From: DATDAW01 sp036524675
Lineage (GTDB): Bacteria > Verrucomicrobiota > Verrucomicrobiia > Chthoniobacterales > DASVRZ01
NCBI GenBank assembly: GCA_036524675.1
Contig: DATDBU010000011.1
Coordinates: 1 to 64,000, forward strand
Length of the DNA stretch: 64,000 nt
Direction: 5' to 3'
Below, piece after piece: positions 48,284 to 56,538 of the stretch (positions are counted from its first letter, which is position 1; every line of letters begins with the position of its first letter). The position numbers were made by a program, and so were the translations under genes. A model generated the notes under the pieces. That model searched no databases. It was not told where the DNA came from and worked only from the letters and a program-made list of their open reading frames with translations.

Positions 48284-50974
48284 TCAGGAGACGTGCGATA
48301 ACAGTTTGTGGGACGATTCGACAGAGAAAAGGCGAAAACGTTGATTCTCAGGAGCGGAGAGTTTGGGGTCGGCGCTCACGATTCGACTTGCGGCCTCGCG
48401 GGCTAGGCGCATGAGATCGCCGTCTCGCAGGATGTTGCCAATTTTGAGGGGTGGAAAACCGCTCTGAGCCGTGCCCAGGATGTCGCCGGGACCGCGGAGC
48501 TCGAGATCCGCCTCTGCGATTTCGAATCCATCGGAGGTGCGTGCGAGAACGCGGAGTTTTTCCAGCGCCGTCTCGTCAGCGGTACCAGCAAGGAGGATGC
48601 AATAAGACGTATTGGACCCGCGTCCGATGCGACCTCGAAGCTGGTGCAGCTGTGCCAGACCAAATTTTTCGGCGTTCTCGATGATCATAACGGTCGCGTT
48701 TGGCACATCGATGCCGACTTCGATGACGGTGGTGGCTACCAGAACATTCGTTTTTCCGTCGCGAAAGCGGCGCATGATCGCGTCTTTTTCATCGGGCGCG
48801 ATACGGCCGTGGAGAAGTTCGCATTTCAGTGGGGCCAAGAACTTGGACCATTTTTCGAATTCGACAGCGGCGGCCTTGACCTCCTTCGTTTCCGATTCGT
48901 CGATAACCGGGCAAACAATATAAGCCTGTCGCCCGGAAGCCAGGTATTCCTTGAATTTGTCGGGATCGCGTAGTTTGCCGTTCTCGCGGAGTTCGGTACG
49001 GATCCGTCCGCGTCCGGGGGGTAGTTCGTCCAGGATAGAGACATCGAGATCGCCATAAGCCGTGAGCGTCAGGGTGCGGGGAATCGGGGTTGCGGTCATC
49101 ACGAGGACGTCCGGCGCGGGATTGCGCGAGATGAGTTTGGCCCGTTGGAGGACGCCGAATTTGTGTTGCTCGTCAATGACAACGAGTCCGAGGCCAGGCA
49201 GATCGTTCTGTGCGGAGTCGTAGAGCAGGGCGTGGGTGCCGATGAGGATTTGGGCAGAGACTGCGTGAGAGCGAGCTGGGGAGGGCAGACCGCTGGCCTG
49301 CTGTAGTCGGCGGCTCGCCGATGATGTCGCTGCCCTTGCGACAGCCTTTTCGCAGCCGGGAAACCAAACCCACTGATATCCTTCCTCCGAGGTTACCACA
49401 TCCGACTCCCAGGGGTTTTGGACGATGTAGTGGTATTTTTCCTGTAGATCGCGCTCCGATCTAACAAGCCGATCGAACGATTCCTCCTGCCAAACCGATC
49501 CCGTCATTCGTTCCAGCTTGTTGATCTGATGGGCTGTGAGCGACTTGATGGTATGGAGAATCTCCGCGATGGAATAAAAAACAGGATCTCCTTTGTCGTT
49601 ACGATCTTTGACAAATGGCTCGATCAACAGATGGACGTGATCGGGCATCACGCAGGCGGCGTAAAGCTCGTAACGCTTGTCTTTCCAATGAATGAGGCAA
49701 TCCAAGACGATGTCCCTAGCCTCAGGAGTGAGTTTCCGTCTGTTTCGAGTCGAAAACGAAATGGCATATTTTGCCCAAGGACGTTCGAAATGAGGAAGGG
49801 AACGCCGGGAATAGCTAATCGCTTCCGGCAAATCGTTTGGATATTCGACGAATAGAGCCGGCGCGCCGGATTCGTCACGCGAGACGCGTGAACTACCCAT
49901 AATGCTACCACCGCTTTCCTCCTTTCTTGCTCCGGTTCTAAGCGCCACAGATATCCCCAATGGCTCCAGCAATCGGCAAAAATTTAGATAATGCTGCTCG
50001 GCAAGGATTTGCGTTGGCGCCATTAGAGCCGCCTGACAACCCGATTCCACCGCCAACAGCATCGCGGACAGCGCAACCAACGTTTTTCCGGACCCGACGT
50101 CTCCCTGCAACAGCCGGTTCATCGGATGGTCCGATGCGAGGTCGCGGCGGATTTCTGCGATCGCGCGTTTCTGAGCGCCTGTGGGAGGGAAGGGGAGATT
50201 TGCAAGAAATCCGTCCAGCAACTTGCCTGGTCCGCAATGTGGTGCGCCGCTCGCGGAAAGCGTCCGTGCGCGTCGCTGCGCGACGATGAGTTGAATGCCG
50301 AAAAATTCCGTCAAGACAAGGTGTCGTCGGGCCGTCTCGAGCTGTTCGAGTGAATTCGGAAAATGAATTGCTTTGAGTGCCTCGAGCCGGGAACTGTCTA
50401 TAAGTTCCTCTGGCAAAGGGGTTTCCATTCTCTTTGTATCGCTCAGGACGTCGAAAACTACCCGCCGCAATATTCGCTGGGTGATCCCTTCCGTCGCCGG
50501 ATAAATCGGGACGATCCGATTCATGTTGAGGTTTTCTCCTGCCGTTTCGCCTTCGTCAGCAATCTCGAATTCTGGGTGTTCGATACACAAATTTCTCCCG
50601 CGCAAGCGTGTCCGGCCGTAAACGATGACTGTCTGCCCCACGGCGATCAGTTTCTGGATGTAATGCATGTTGTACCACCGCAAAATCAGCGGTGAACTAA
50701 GCGCCCCGGCTTCGATCTCCTCAAATGTCGCGTCGAACATTTTCCGGTTTCCGCCGAAACGTTTGAGTGCCGTTTTCGTGATTACACCCCGGACGCACAC
50801 AGGCATCTCCGTTTCGCCTGACGGAAACCGGTCGAACTGTGTCCGATCTTCGTGCCGGCGCGGATAGTGGGTGAGTAAATCGTTAACCGTTCGTAATTCG
50901 AGCCGTTCCAGTGGCTTATGCAGTGACGCCGGGATAATGGCGATATCGGCAAGCGGCGTGTCATCTGCGATCAT
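48284..50974 (-). CDS. recG: ATP-dependent DNA helicase RecG with in-frame RAYT-type insertion
   Basis: About 896 residues, against 680-700 for ordinary RecG. The N-terminal wedge/OB domain (QTVIVYGRTRLRG) and helicase core are typical: QGDVGSGKT (Walker A), MAPTQILAEQHY, then IGTHALL and VVIDEQHKFGV, with QLHQLRGRIGRG and FELRGPGDILG in the C-terminal part. Between ARKEE (nt ~49916) and ILIGTHAL (nt ~49249), a region normally occupied by a short variable loop, lie about 220 extra codons encoding a RAYT/IS200-like domain. No stop or frameshift occurs at either junction. RecG remodels stalled replication forks. The start is ATG 50974 (GTG 50992 also possible). Whether the chimera folds, is active, or is processed is not known. 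Confidence 0.9.
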   Translation of the reverse strand: MIADDTPLADIAIIPASLHKPLERLELRTVNDLLTHYPRRHEDRTQFDRFPSGETEMPVCVRGVITKTALKRFGGNRKMFDATFEEIEAGALSSPLILRWYNMHYIQKLIAVGQTVIVYGRTRLRGRNLCIEHPEFEIADEGETAGENLNMNRIVPIYPATEGITQRILRRVVFDVLSDTKRMETPLPEELIDSSRLEALKAIHFPNSLEQLETARRHLVLTEFFGIQLIVAQRRARTLSASGAPHCGPGKLLDGFLANLPFPPTGAQKRAIAEIRRDLASDHPMNRLLQGDVGSGKTLVALSAMLLAVESGCQAALMAPTQILAEQHYLNFCRLLEPLGISVALRTGARKEESGGSIMGSSRVSRDESGAPALFVEYPNDLPEAISYSRRSLPHFERPWAKYAISFSTRNRRKLTPEARDIVLDCLIHWKDKRYELYAACVMPDHVHLLIEPFVKDRNDKGDPVFYSIAEILHTIKSLTAHQINKLERMTGSVWQEESFDRLVRSERDLQEKYHYIVQNPWESDVVTSEEGYQWVWFPGCEKAVARAATSSASRRLQQASGLPSPARSHAVSAQILIGTHALLYDSAQNDLPGLGLVVIDEQHKFGVLQRAKLISRNPAPDVLVMTATPIPRTLTLTAYGDLDVSILDELPPGRGRIRTELRENGKLRDPDKFKEYLASGRQAYIVCPVIDESETKEVKAAAVEFEKWSKFLAPLKCELLHGRIAPDEKDAIMRRFRDGKTNVLVATTVIEVGIDVPNATVMIIENAEKFGLAQLHQLRGRIGRGSNTSYCILLAGTADETALEKLRVLARTSDGFEIAEADLELRGPGDILGTAQSGFPPLKIGNILRDGDLMRLAREAASRIVSADPKLSAPENQRFRLFSVESSHKLLSHVS
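49308..49343. repeat. REP-like palindromes at the recG-insert 3' side
   Basis: CGGCG-GCT-CGCCG (49308-49320) and TGTCGC-TGCCCTT-GCGACA (49325-49343), both perfect stems, at the downstream end (recG sense) of the RAYT insert. They are translated as part of AVARAATSSASRRLQQA. Confidence 0.6.
49847..49891. repeat. REP-like palindrome cluster at the recG-insert 5' side
   Basis: GACGAAT (49847-49853) pairs with ATTCGTC (49870-49876) around CCGGCGCGCCGG (49858-49869), itself a perfect palindrome; adjacent is TCACGCG-AGA-CGCGTGA (49875-49891), a perfect 7-bp stem with a 3-base loop. These are translated as GSSRVSRDESGAPALF in the chimera. Confidence 0.65.
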
Positions 50975-51058
50975 TGCCGATAATTTAGCCACAACGACGG
51001 TGGCGAGCGCAAAGTACGCAAAGAACTTTATGTCTTTCGCCGCTCTTTCTTGGCTCTT

Positions 51059-52750
51059 TCAGCGATTCAAGACCGCTTTCCTCAGTGCGACCACTTGCAT
51101 CTGCGCCGTTGTCTCGTCTCGAAACGTATTCGTTTCCAGGTGAAATGCCACGTCCCACGGGGGAGGCGGCACGGCGCCGGTGCCATTGAAAAAAATCGCC
51201 TCGCGGACTACACCACGTTGGCTGAGCCTTAATTTCACGTGTTTGTCCTTCAATATCCGCGGCTCGATGGCCGGAAGAACGCCCCGAGCGAAGTAGACTG
51301 GCCGCTGATTTCCCACGCCGAATGGCTCAAACCGGTCCTGACAGTCCAGTAAATTCAGGTCGATTTCGGCTAGTAATATCTCGCCGTCGAGATGCAAGTG
51401 CAGATGCAAGTCTCCATCATCTAGGGACTTCCATGCGACAGTTTTGAACGCCTCGGCAAAATTCTGAAAGACCTCTTCACGCACGGTCAGGCCCGCCGCC
51501 ATTTCATGACCGCCAAATTTTTCCAGCCATTCGGCGCAATCCCCAAGCGCATTTACGAGCGACCAACCATTGATACTGCGCCCGCTGCCTTTTCCAATTC
51601 CGGCCTCGTCAAACCCAACGACAATGCTTGGCCGGTGGAACTTTTTAGTGAGCCGCGAAGCGACGATGCCAATCACGCCCGTATTCCAGTTCTTTGAACC
51701 GAGGACAATGGCGCGGTCGGTCTCCGGAGAAAAATCGGCCAACATGGCAAGGGCCTCATCACTGGTGCGTCGTTCGATGGTCTGCCGCTCTACATTTTGT
51801 TGATTGAGCGCGCTGGCGAGGTGCCACGCTTCCGGCTCGGAGTCGCACAACAATAGATCCAATGCGTCCTGCGCTGTGCCGAGCCGTCCAGCAGCGTTCA
51901 GGCGTGGCCCGAGGCGAAAACCGATGTCGCTCGCGCGAACCGGCAATTTAACGGCGGCGACTTGCATGAGTGCCCGGAGGCCAATCCACCGAGTCTTTTC
52001 CAATTGCTTCAAACCATGGCGGACCAACAGACGGTTTTCGGATGTTAACGGAACGAGGTCGGCCACGGTTCCAATCGCGACGAGATCGAGGAAATCCTTC
52101 AGATCAAATCCAGGGAGAGGGCGCCTCTTTAGTAAAGCGTGACAGACTTTGAAAGCGATTCCGGCGGTGCACAAATACCTAAAATCGCTCCCGAGCTTGG
52201 GATTGACGACTGCCGCGCAATCCGGCCTGCCAGACGGACATTCGTGATGATCCAGCACGACGACGTGGATGCCGTTTTTCCGAAGTTTGTCGATTTCTGT
52301 ACGGGACGATGTGCCACAATCGACGGCAATAAGTAGTTTGGGTGCAAAAGTCCCCAGACAGCGTTCGATACCTTCCGCCGATAGTCCGTAGCCTTCATCG
52401 ACACGCATCGGCAGAAAACACTCAGGCCGGGCACCATATGCTACAAGCATCCGGTGCAATATGGCCAAAGAAGTCACACCATCGACGTCGTAGTCGCCAT
52501 AAAGCACGATTTTCTCCCCGCCCTCAATTGCTGCGAGAATCCGCAGGACTGCCACCTCCATGTCCGGCAACAGGAATGGATCCGCGAGTGCTTTGAGTTT
52601 TGGAAAGAGGAAGCGTTGAGCCGTTTCGGGATCAAACAGATCGAGACGACAAAGTAGCGGCGCCAAGCCCGGATGCACGTCGATTTCTCGGGCCAGGACA
52701 ACGGCCCGATTTAGCGACGGGTGGGTAAATGGCGTCCAAATGGATTCCAC
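51059..52750 (-). CDS. recJ: Single-stranded-DNA-specific exonuclease RecJ
   Basis: About 563 residues from GTG 52750; the frame is open to 52864, but the extra 38 codons lie in the leader shared with the divergent UGP gene. DHH-superfamily motifs are LYGDYDVDG, VDCGTSS, VLDHHEC and the DHHA1-type SGRSINGWSLVNAL with GGHEMAAG. It is a 5'-3' exonuclease of recombination and repair. It is followed by recG, so two DNA-repair genes are neighbours. The start is uncertain because no ribosome site is visible. Confidence 0.93.
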   Translation of the reverse strand: MESIWTPFTHPSLNRAVVLAREIDVHPGLAPLLCRLDLFDPETAQRFLFPKLKALADPFLLPDMEVAVLRILAAIEGGEKIVLYGDYDVDGVTSLAILHRMLVAYGARPECFLPMRVDEGYGLSAEGIERCLGTFAPKLLIAVDCGTSSRTEIDKLRKNGIHVVVLDHHECPSGRPDCAAVVNPKLGSDFRYLCTAGIAFKVCHALLKRRPLPGFDLKDFLDLVAIGTVADLVPLTSENRLLVRHGLKQLEKTRWIGLRALMQVAAVKLPVRASDIGFRLGPRLNAAGRLGTAQDALDLLLCDSEPEAWHLASALNQQNVERQTIERRTSDEALAMLADFSPETDRAIVLGSKNWNTGVIGIVASRLTKKFHRPSIVVGFDEAGIGKGSGRSINGWSLVNALGDCAEWLEKFGGHEMAAGLTVREEVFQNFAEAFKTVAWKSLDDGDLHLHLHLDGEILLAEIDLNLLDCQDRFEPFGVGNQRPVYFARGVLPAIEPRILKDKHVKLRLSQRGVVREAIFFNGTGAVPPPPWDVAFHLETNTFRDETTAQMQVVALRKAVLNR

Positions 52751-52949
52751 AGGCGGAGAGAATCGAAAACCCTTCGCGCAGCGCCAAGAAAGAAACGCAG
52801 AAAACGTCGAGGCGCCGAGCCACGCTCGCACGAAAGCTAAAGAGCAAGGCTCAAATGGGGCCACGGCACGCGGTCAAAATTGCCGTGTGAAAAGAAAAAG
52901 CGAAACAGGCTTCCCGTCTTCGCGCTTAACAGTTTACAAGTCATTCGTC

Positions 52950-54305
52950 ATGGAAACTGAAACGCTCATTCGCAAAAAAATGGAGTCCGCCGGTCTCAGC
53001 GAGGCTGCAATCGCTGCATTCCTGGCCAGTTACGCTCAGCTCAAGGCCAAGGCCACCGGTATGATTCCGGAAAAAACCATTTCGCCGGTCGTCGATTTGC
53101 CTGCGTCCGCCGATCTTCCTGCTCCGCAGAATCCCGATGAACTGCTTCGCCAGACCGTTGTAATCAAGCTCAACGGCGGTCTCGGCACCGGCATGGGCCT
53201 CGAAAAAGCAAAATCGCTTTTACCTGTACGCGACGGACTTACGTTCCTCGACCTCATTGCCCTTCAAATCCTCCATCTTCGCAAAACGGCTCCCATCCGT
53301 TTTTTGCTCATGAACAGCTTTTCCACGAGCTCCGATACGTTGGAATTCCTGAAAAAATACCCGGAACTGGGTTCAGATATCGAGTTTCTCCAAAACAAAG
53401 TCCCCAAACTCACTGTCGACACGCTGGAGCCTATTGAATGGCCGGCAAATTCGTCTCTCGAGTGGTGCCCGCCGGGTCACGGGGATATTTACCCCTCGCT
53501 GGCTGGCTCCGGCTTGCTCGATCAGTTGCTTTCTGAAGGCATCCGGTATGCCTTTGTATCCAATTCAGACAATCTGGGCGCCACGCTCGACACGGCCATC
53601 CTTGATTATTTCGCGAAATCGGATGTGTCCTTTCTGATGGAAGTTACACGACGGACGAATGCGGATCGCAAGGGTGGCCACCTCGCAGCCGACGCTTCCT
53701 CGGGTCATTTACTCCTCCGTGAGTCTGCGCAATGTCCTGATGAAGATTTGGACCAATTTCAGGACATCGATCGGCATAAGTTCTTTAATACGAACAATCT
53801 GTGGTTGCGGCTTGATCGTTTGAGCGAAACGATTAGCGCCAACAACGGTGTCGTGCCACTGCCGATGATCCGCAATTCCAAGACCGTCGACCCTCGTGAT
53901 GGCTCGTCGGCCAAAGTCTATCAGCTCGAGACGGCAATGGGAGCGGCGATTTCGGCGTTCGACAAATCCGGAGCCGTCGAAGTGCCGCGTACGCGTTTTG
54001 CCCCCGTGAAAACGACGGCGGATCTGCTGACCCTTCGTTCCGATGCCACTGTTCTGACGCCTGACCATCGCCTGCTACTGGCTCCCGAGCGGAATGGCAT
54101 CCCGCCCTTCGTCGATCTGGACAGCAAGAACTACAAATTCGTCGATCAACTCGATGGCGCGACGCCAAACGGGGTGCCGTCCCTAGTCGCCTGCGATAAA
54201 CTCACTGTCAAAGGCAAGGTTCGTTTTGCCGCAGGGGTGAAGCTTAAAGGCGACGTCTCGATAGTGAATCCGTCGCCGGATACCGTGCTCGAATACGCTG
54301 GTTAA
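52950..54305 (+). CDS. UTP-glucose-1-phosphate uridylyltransferase (UGP2 type)
   Basis: 451 residues. It belongs to the eukaryote-type UDPGP family rather than GalU. Motifs are VVIKLNGGLGTGMGLEKAKS (nucleotide loop), FVSNSDNLGATLD, KGGHLA, FNTNNLWLRL, and a C-terminal beta-helix-like KGKVRFAAGVKLKGDVSI. It makes UDP-glucose for polysaccharides or glycogen. Start ATG 52950. The in-frame extension to 52740 overlaps the recJ leader and is not coding. Convergent with the ribokinase gene; a hairpin lies between them. Confidence 0.9.
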   Translation: METETLIRKKMESAGLSEAAIAAFLASYAQLKAKATGMIPEKTISPVVDLPASADLPAPQNPDELLRQTVVIKLNGGLGTGMGLEKAKSLLPVRDGLTFLDLIALQILHLRKTAPIRFLLMNSFSTSSDTLEFLKKYPELGSDIEFLQNKVPKLTVDTLEPIEWPANSSLEWCPPGHGDIYPSLAGSGLLDQLLSEGIRYAFVSNSDNLGATLDTAILDYFAKSDVSFLMEVTRRTNADRKGGHLAADASSGHLLLRESAQCPDEDLDQFQDIDRHKFFNTNNLWLRLDRLSETISANNGVVPLPMIRNSKTVDPRDGSSAKVYQLETAMGAAISAFDKSGAVEVPRTRFAPVKTTADLLTLRSDATVLTPDHRLLLAPERNGIPPFVDLDSKNYKFVDQLDGATPNGVPSLVACDKLTVKGKVRFAAGVKLKGDVSIVNPSPDTVLEYAG

Positions 54306-54341
54306 ATGGAAAGGCTTCGGCCTCGTCGCGCGGTGAAGGTG

Positions 54342-54372
54342 TCCGCTTTCAGTTGGAAATACTGAGAGCGGA
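54342..54372. terminator. Hairpin between convergent UGP and ribokinase genes
   Basis: TCCGCTTTCAGT (54342-54353) pairs with ACTGAGAGCGGA (54361-54372), one T-G position, 7-base loop. It lies between two convergent genes but no T tract follows. Confidence 0.45.
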
Positions 54373-54400
54373 GTGCATCCGGCAGGGGTTGGAAGATGTT

Positions 54401-55375
54401 CTAACCCAAGCGTAATGCGGAATGAGAGAAGCGTGCCCATGCCGCTTCGATCTCCGCTTTTTGCGGCATCGCCAGAGCCGCACCCCGTTTCGTAACGCTG
54501 AGTCCGGCCACCACACTGCCGAAACGGGCCGCCCTTGGGATATCGCCTTTGAATCGCACGAGACCTGATGCGAAACCTCCAACGAAGGCGTCGCCGGCGC
54601 CGGTTGTGTCCACGGCATCGACGCCGGACAGGATGGGAATTACCTCAAAACCAGTTGGTTGCGACACGAGACAGCCGCGTTTTCCAAGGGTAACAATTAC
54701 AGTTGGCACGTCTGTCTGGCGGCATAATGCGTGTAATTCGGCCCCGGGAAGTGTGGCCAGTAATTCCTCTGTAAACATGGGATTGGCGATGGCTGGGTGA
54801 CGCCGGGCGATGGCGGCAAATTCGCTTTCGTTCGGAATGAGAATGTCCACGTTTTTTAGAATGCCTAGGTCGACAGTGTCATTCATTGGCGCAGGGTTCA
54901 AAATGGTCGTGCGACCCAGGCGATGGCTGCGTTCGAGGAGGCTGGCGACTGTCTTTGGGGCGATTTCGAACTGCAGAACGACAACTTCCGCATCAAGAAT
55001 CCACTTTTCTTCAATGGCATCTGAACCAAAACGTCCGCTGGCACCGAGGGCGACAATGATGTGATTCTGGCCTTGCGCATTCACCGAGATGCCAGCCGTC
55101 CCCGTCGGTGCGTCGGTCATCCGTAGGAAATGATGCTCGATGCCTTCCGCAGCGTGGAATTTTTCTGCTCCATCGCCGAATGCGTCATTGCCGACAGCTC
55201 CCGCGAACGCTGTCGGGACCCCGGTTCGCGCCGCTGCGATAGCCTGATTTGAGCCTTTCCCGCCAGGACCGGTGACGAAATCACCAAGAAGCGTCTCGCC
55301 CGGTGCAGGAAAACGAGAAACATGAAACGTTAGATCTTGGATAAAACTGCCGATGATCAAGATGGGGGAAGGCAT
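54401..55375 (-). CDS. rbsK: Ribokinase (PfkB family)
   Basis: 324 residues; phosphorylates ribose to ribose-5-phosphate. PfkB signatures: N-terminal GDFVTGPGGKGSNQAIAAAR and C-terminal DTTGAGDAFVGGFASGL with the catalytic Asp. NAIAR-like salt-bridge residues (VGNDAFGDG) are also present. Start ATG 55375 (MPSPILIIG). No ribose transporter is adjacent, so another sugar or nucleoside substrate remains possible. Convergent with UGP. Confidence 0.86.
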   Translation of the reverse strand: MPSPILIIGSFIQDLTFHVSRFPAPGETLLGDFVTGPGGKGSNQAIAAARTGVPTAFAGAVGNDAFGDGAEKFHAAEGIEHHFLRMTDAPTGTAGISVNAQGQNHIIVALGASGRFGSDAIEEKWILDAEVVVLQFEIAPKTVASLLERSHRLGRTTILNPAPMNDTVDLGILKNVDILIPNESEFAAIARRHPAIANPMFTEELLATLPGAELHALCRQTDVPTVIVTLGKRGCLVSQPTGFEVIPILSGVDAVDTTGAGDAFVGGFASGLVRFKGDIPRAARFGSVVAGLSVTKRGAALAMPQKAEIEAAWARFSHSALRLG

Positions 55376-55476
55376 AGGGAATCTGGAATCAGACAAGGGG
55401 GAGGAAAGCCAAGCCATACATCCACAGAGCACGCGGAATGCGGCAACTACCGGGCAGCCAAAGCCCGCTTCACAGC

Positions 55477-55827
55477 CTAGCCCATAAACGGCTTCATCAG
55501 GATGACTGTCGCAGCGATCAACGTCAAAATACCGAGAACAACTAGCAGGGGAATCGAGAGCCGCGACCGGAGTTCTGGGCGCTCAAAAGGGACGGGTTCA
55601 CTCCGTTTGCGCCGGAGATACGCTTGTGGCACCCGGATCGCTTCGCGGCGGTCTGCGAGAGTTGCGGCGGATTGCGCGTATGGCCCCGAATCATCGTCCG
55701 GTGACCATGTCATCGGTTGAAACGGACCGCATCCGGGACAACTCCTGGCGCCGACACGAACTTCCGATCCACAATCGGGGCATATGTACGTGTCATCACT
55801 GGCAAATGGCTGCACGATTCTCATCAT
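55477..55827 (-). CDS. Zinc-ribbon protein with one membrane segment
   Basis: About 116 residues. An N-terminal zinc ribbon (CPDCG, then CPGCG), a polar middle, and a C-terminal membrane helix (LSIPLLVVLGILTLIAATVILM). Start ATG 55827 or 55824. It lies upstream of ribokinase on the same strand and divergent from the YkgJ-like gene. Function unknown. Confidence 0.6.
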   Translation of the reverse strand: MMRIVQPFASDDTYICPDCGSEVRVGARSCPGCGPFQPMTWSPDDDSGPYAQSAATLADRREAIRVPQAYLRRKRSEPVPFERPELRSRLSIPLLVVLGILTLIAATVILMKPFMG

Positions 55828-55928
55828 GTCACATCTACGGCCATTGCTCAAATGCAGAAATTGTGGGAAAAGTGACGCCGCGAAAAGATTAACGTTTTTT
55901 CTTGGGAACACCTCGAAGATCCTTGCCG

Positions 55929-56378
55929 ATGCCAGTGTCACGCCGCCAGCTATCCCGAGAATTCACCCGTGAAGCAGTTCGCAAGACACGAGAGATCTAC
56001 ATGGACCTCGCTCAACGGCCTATCGAGCGGTATTGTGTCGGACGAGCGGTGTGTTGCCATTTTTCGCTGACAGGGAAAATACCGTCAGTCACCCGTGGGG
56101 AGGCATTGGTCATGTGGGCGGCGATTCGCGCAAGCGGGCGGAAACGGTTGCCGGAGAGCACGGACGGGGCATGCCCACTGCTAAATCCGCAAACGAAGCG
56201 GTGTTTGATCTACGATGGCCGGCCGTTTGGGTGCCGGACGCATTTTTGTGCTGCAGCGGGTGGGCCCTATGAGCGGCGCGAAGTCCTGGATCTGATCCGG
56301 CGCCTGGAAGTAATTGACGCGGAGTCGGGCGGTGATGGGCCCAAGCCACTGGAAAATGCTCTAAGGGGCGTGGAATGA
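55929..56378 (+). CDS. YkgJ-like cysteine-cluster protein
   Basis: 149 residues with Cys-rich motifs: CVGRAVCCHFS, then GACPLL, RCLIYDGRPFGCRTHFC. This order matches the YkgJ family, proposed to bind zinc or an iron-sulphur cluster. Start ATG 55929 (MPVSRRQL). Divergent from the zinc-ribbon membrane gene; pilB follows after a 160-bp spacer. Role unknown. Confidence 0.7.
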   Translation: MPVSRRQLSREFTREAVRKTREIYMDLAQRPIERYCVGRAVCCHFSLTGKIPSVTRGEALVMWAAIRASGRKRLPESTDGACPLLNPQTKRCLIYDGRPFGCRTHFCAAAGGPYERREVLDLIRRLEVIDAESGGDGPKPLENALRGVE

Positions 56379-56466
56379 ATGAGTTGCCGTGCTCTGGGGT
56401 CCAGCGGGCGGTTTGCTGTGTGGTATCCGTAAATTTTGCGATCGAAATACCATTTTCGGGGTTGCG

Positions 56467-56496
56467 TTGACACGGACAAGCGAGCTCAGTTAAGTG
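56467..56496 (+). promoter_or_regulatory. Likely promoter of pilB
   Basis: TTGACA at 56467-56472 with TAAGTG at 56491-56496 (18-bp spacer) or TTAAGT one base earlier (17 bp). It lies in the 160-bp spacer upstream of the pilB start at 56539. Confidence 0.5.
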
Positions 56497-56538
56497 TTCC
56501 CAAGGCAGCGACTTCTTTAATAACAACTCTCCCTTTAG

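Larger units (their letters stand above)
49253..49915 (-). mobile_element. REP-associated tyrosine transposase (Y1 HUH) inserted in recG
   Basis: About 220 in-frame codons inside recG. The domain begins RRSLPHFERPWAKYAISFST. The HUH metal motif is DHVHLLIEP, with the two His codons at nt 49639-49637 and 49633-49631. The conserved GSVWQEESFDRLVRSERDL is followed by the nucleophile region YHYIVQNPW (candidate Tyr codon at nt 49429-49427). This is the Y1_Tnp/RAYT fold, associated with REP palindromes. Palindromes lie just inside both ends. Catalytic residues look intact. It may be an active transposase, a domesticated one, or an old insertion held in frame. Confidence 0.85.

Noticed and set aside
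49648..49911. Separate 87-codon gene starting GTG 49911 with AGGAGG upstream
   Set aside because: It is out of frame with both recG and the RAYT domain and its product looks random; the AGGAGG is part of the recG codons for ARKEE.
48284..50974. Intein in RecG
   Set aside because: The inserted segment lacks the N-terminal Cys/Ser block and C-terminal His-Asn of inteins; it matches a Y1 HUH transposase instead.
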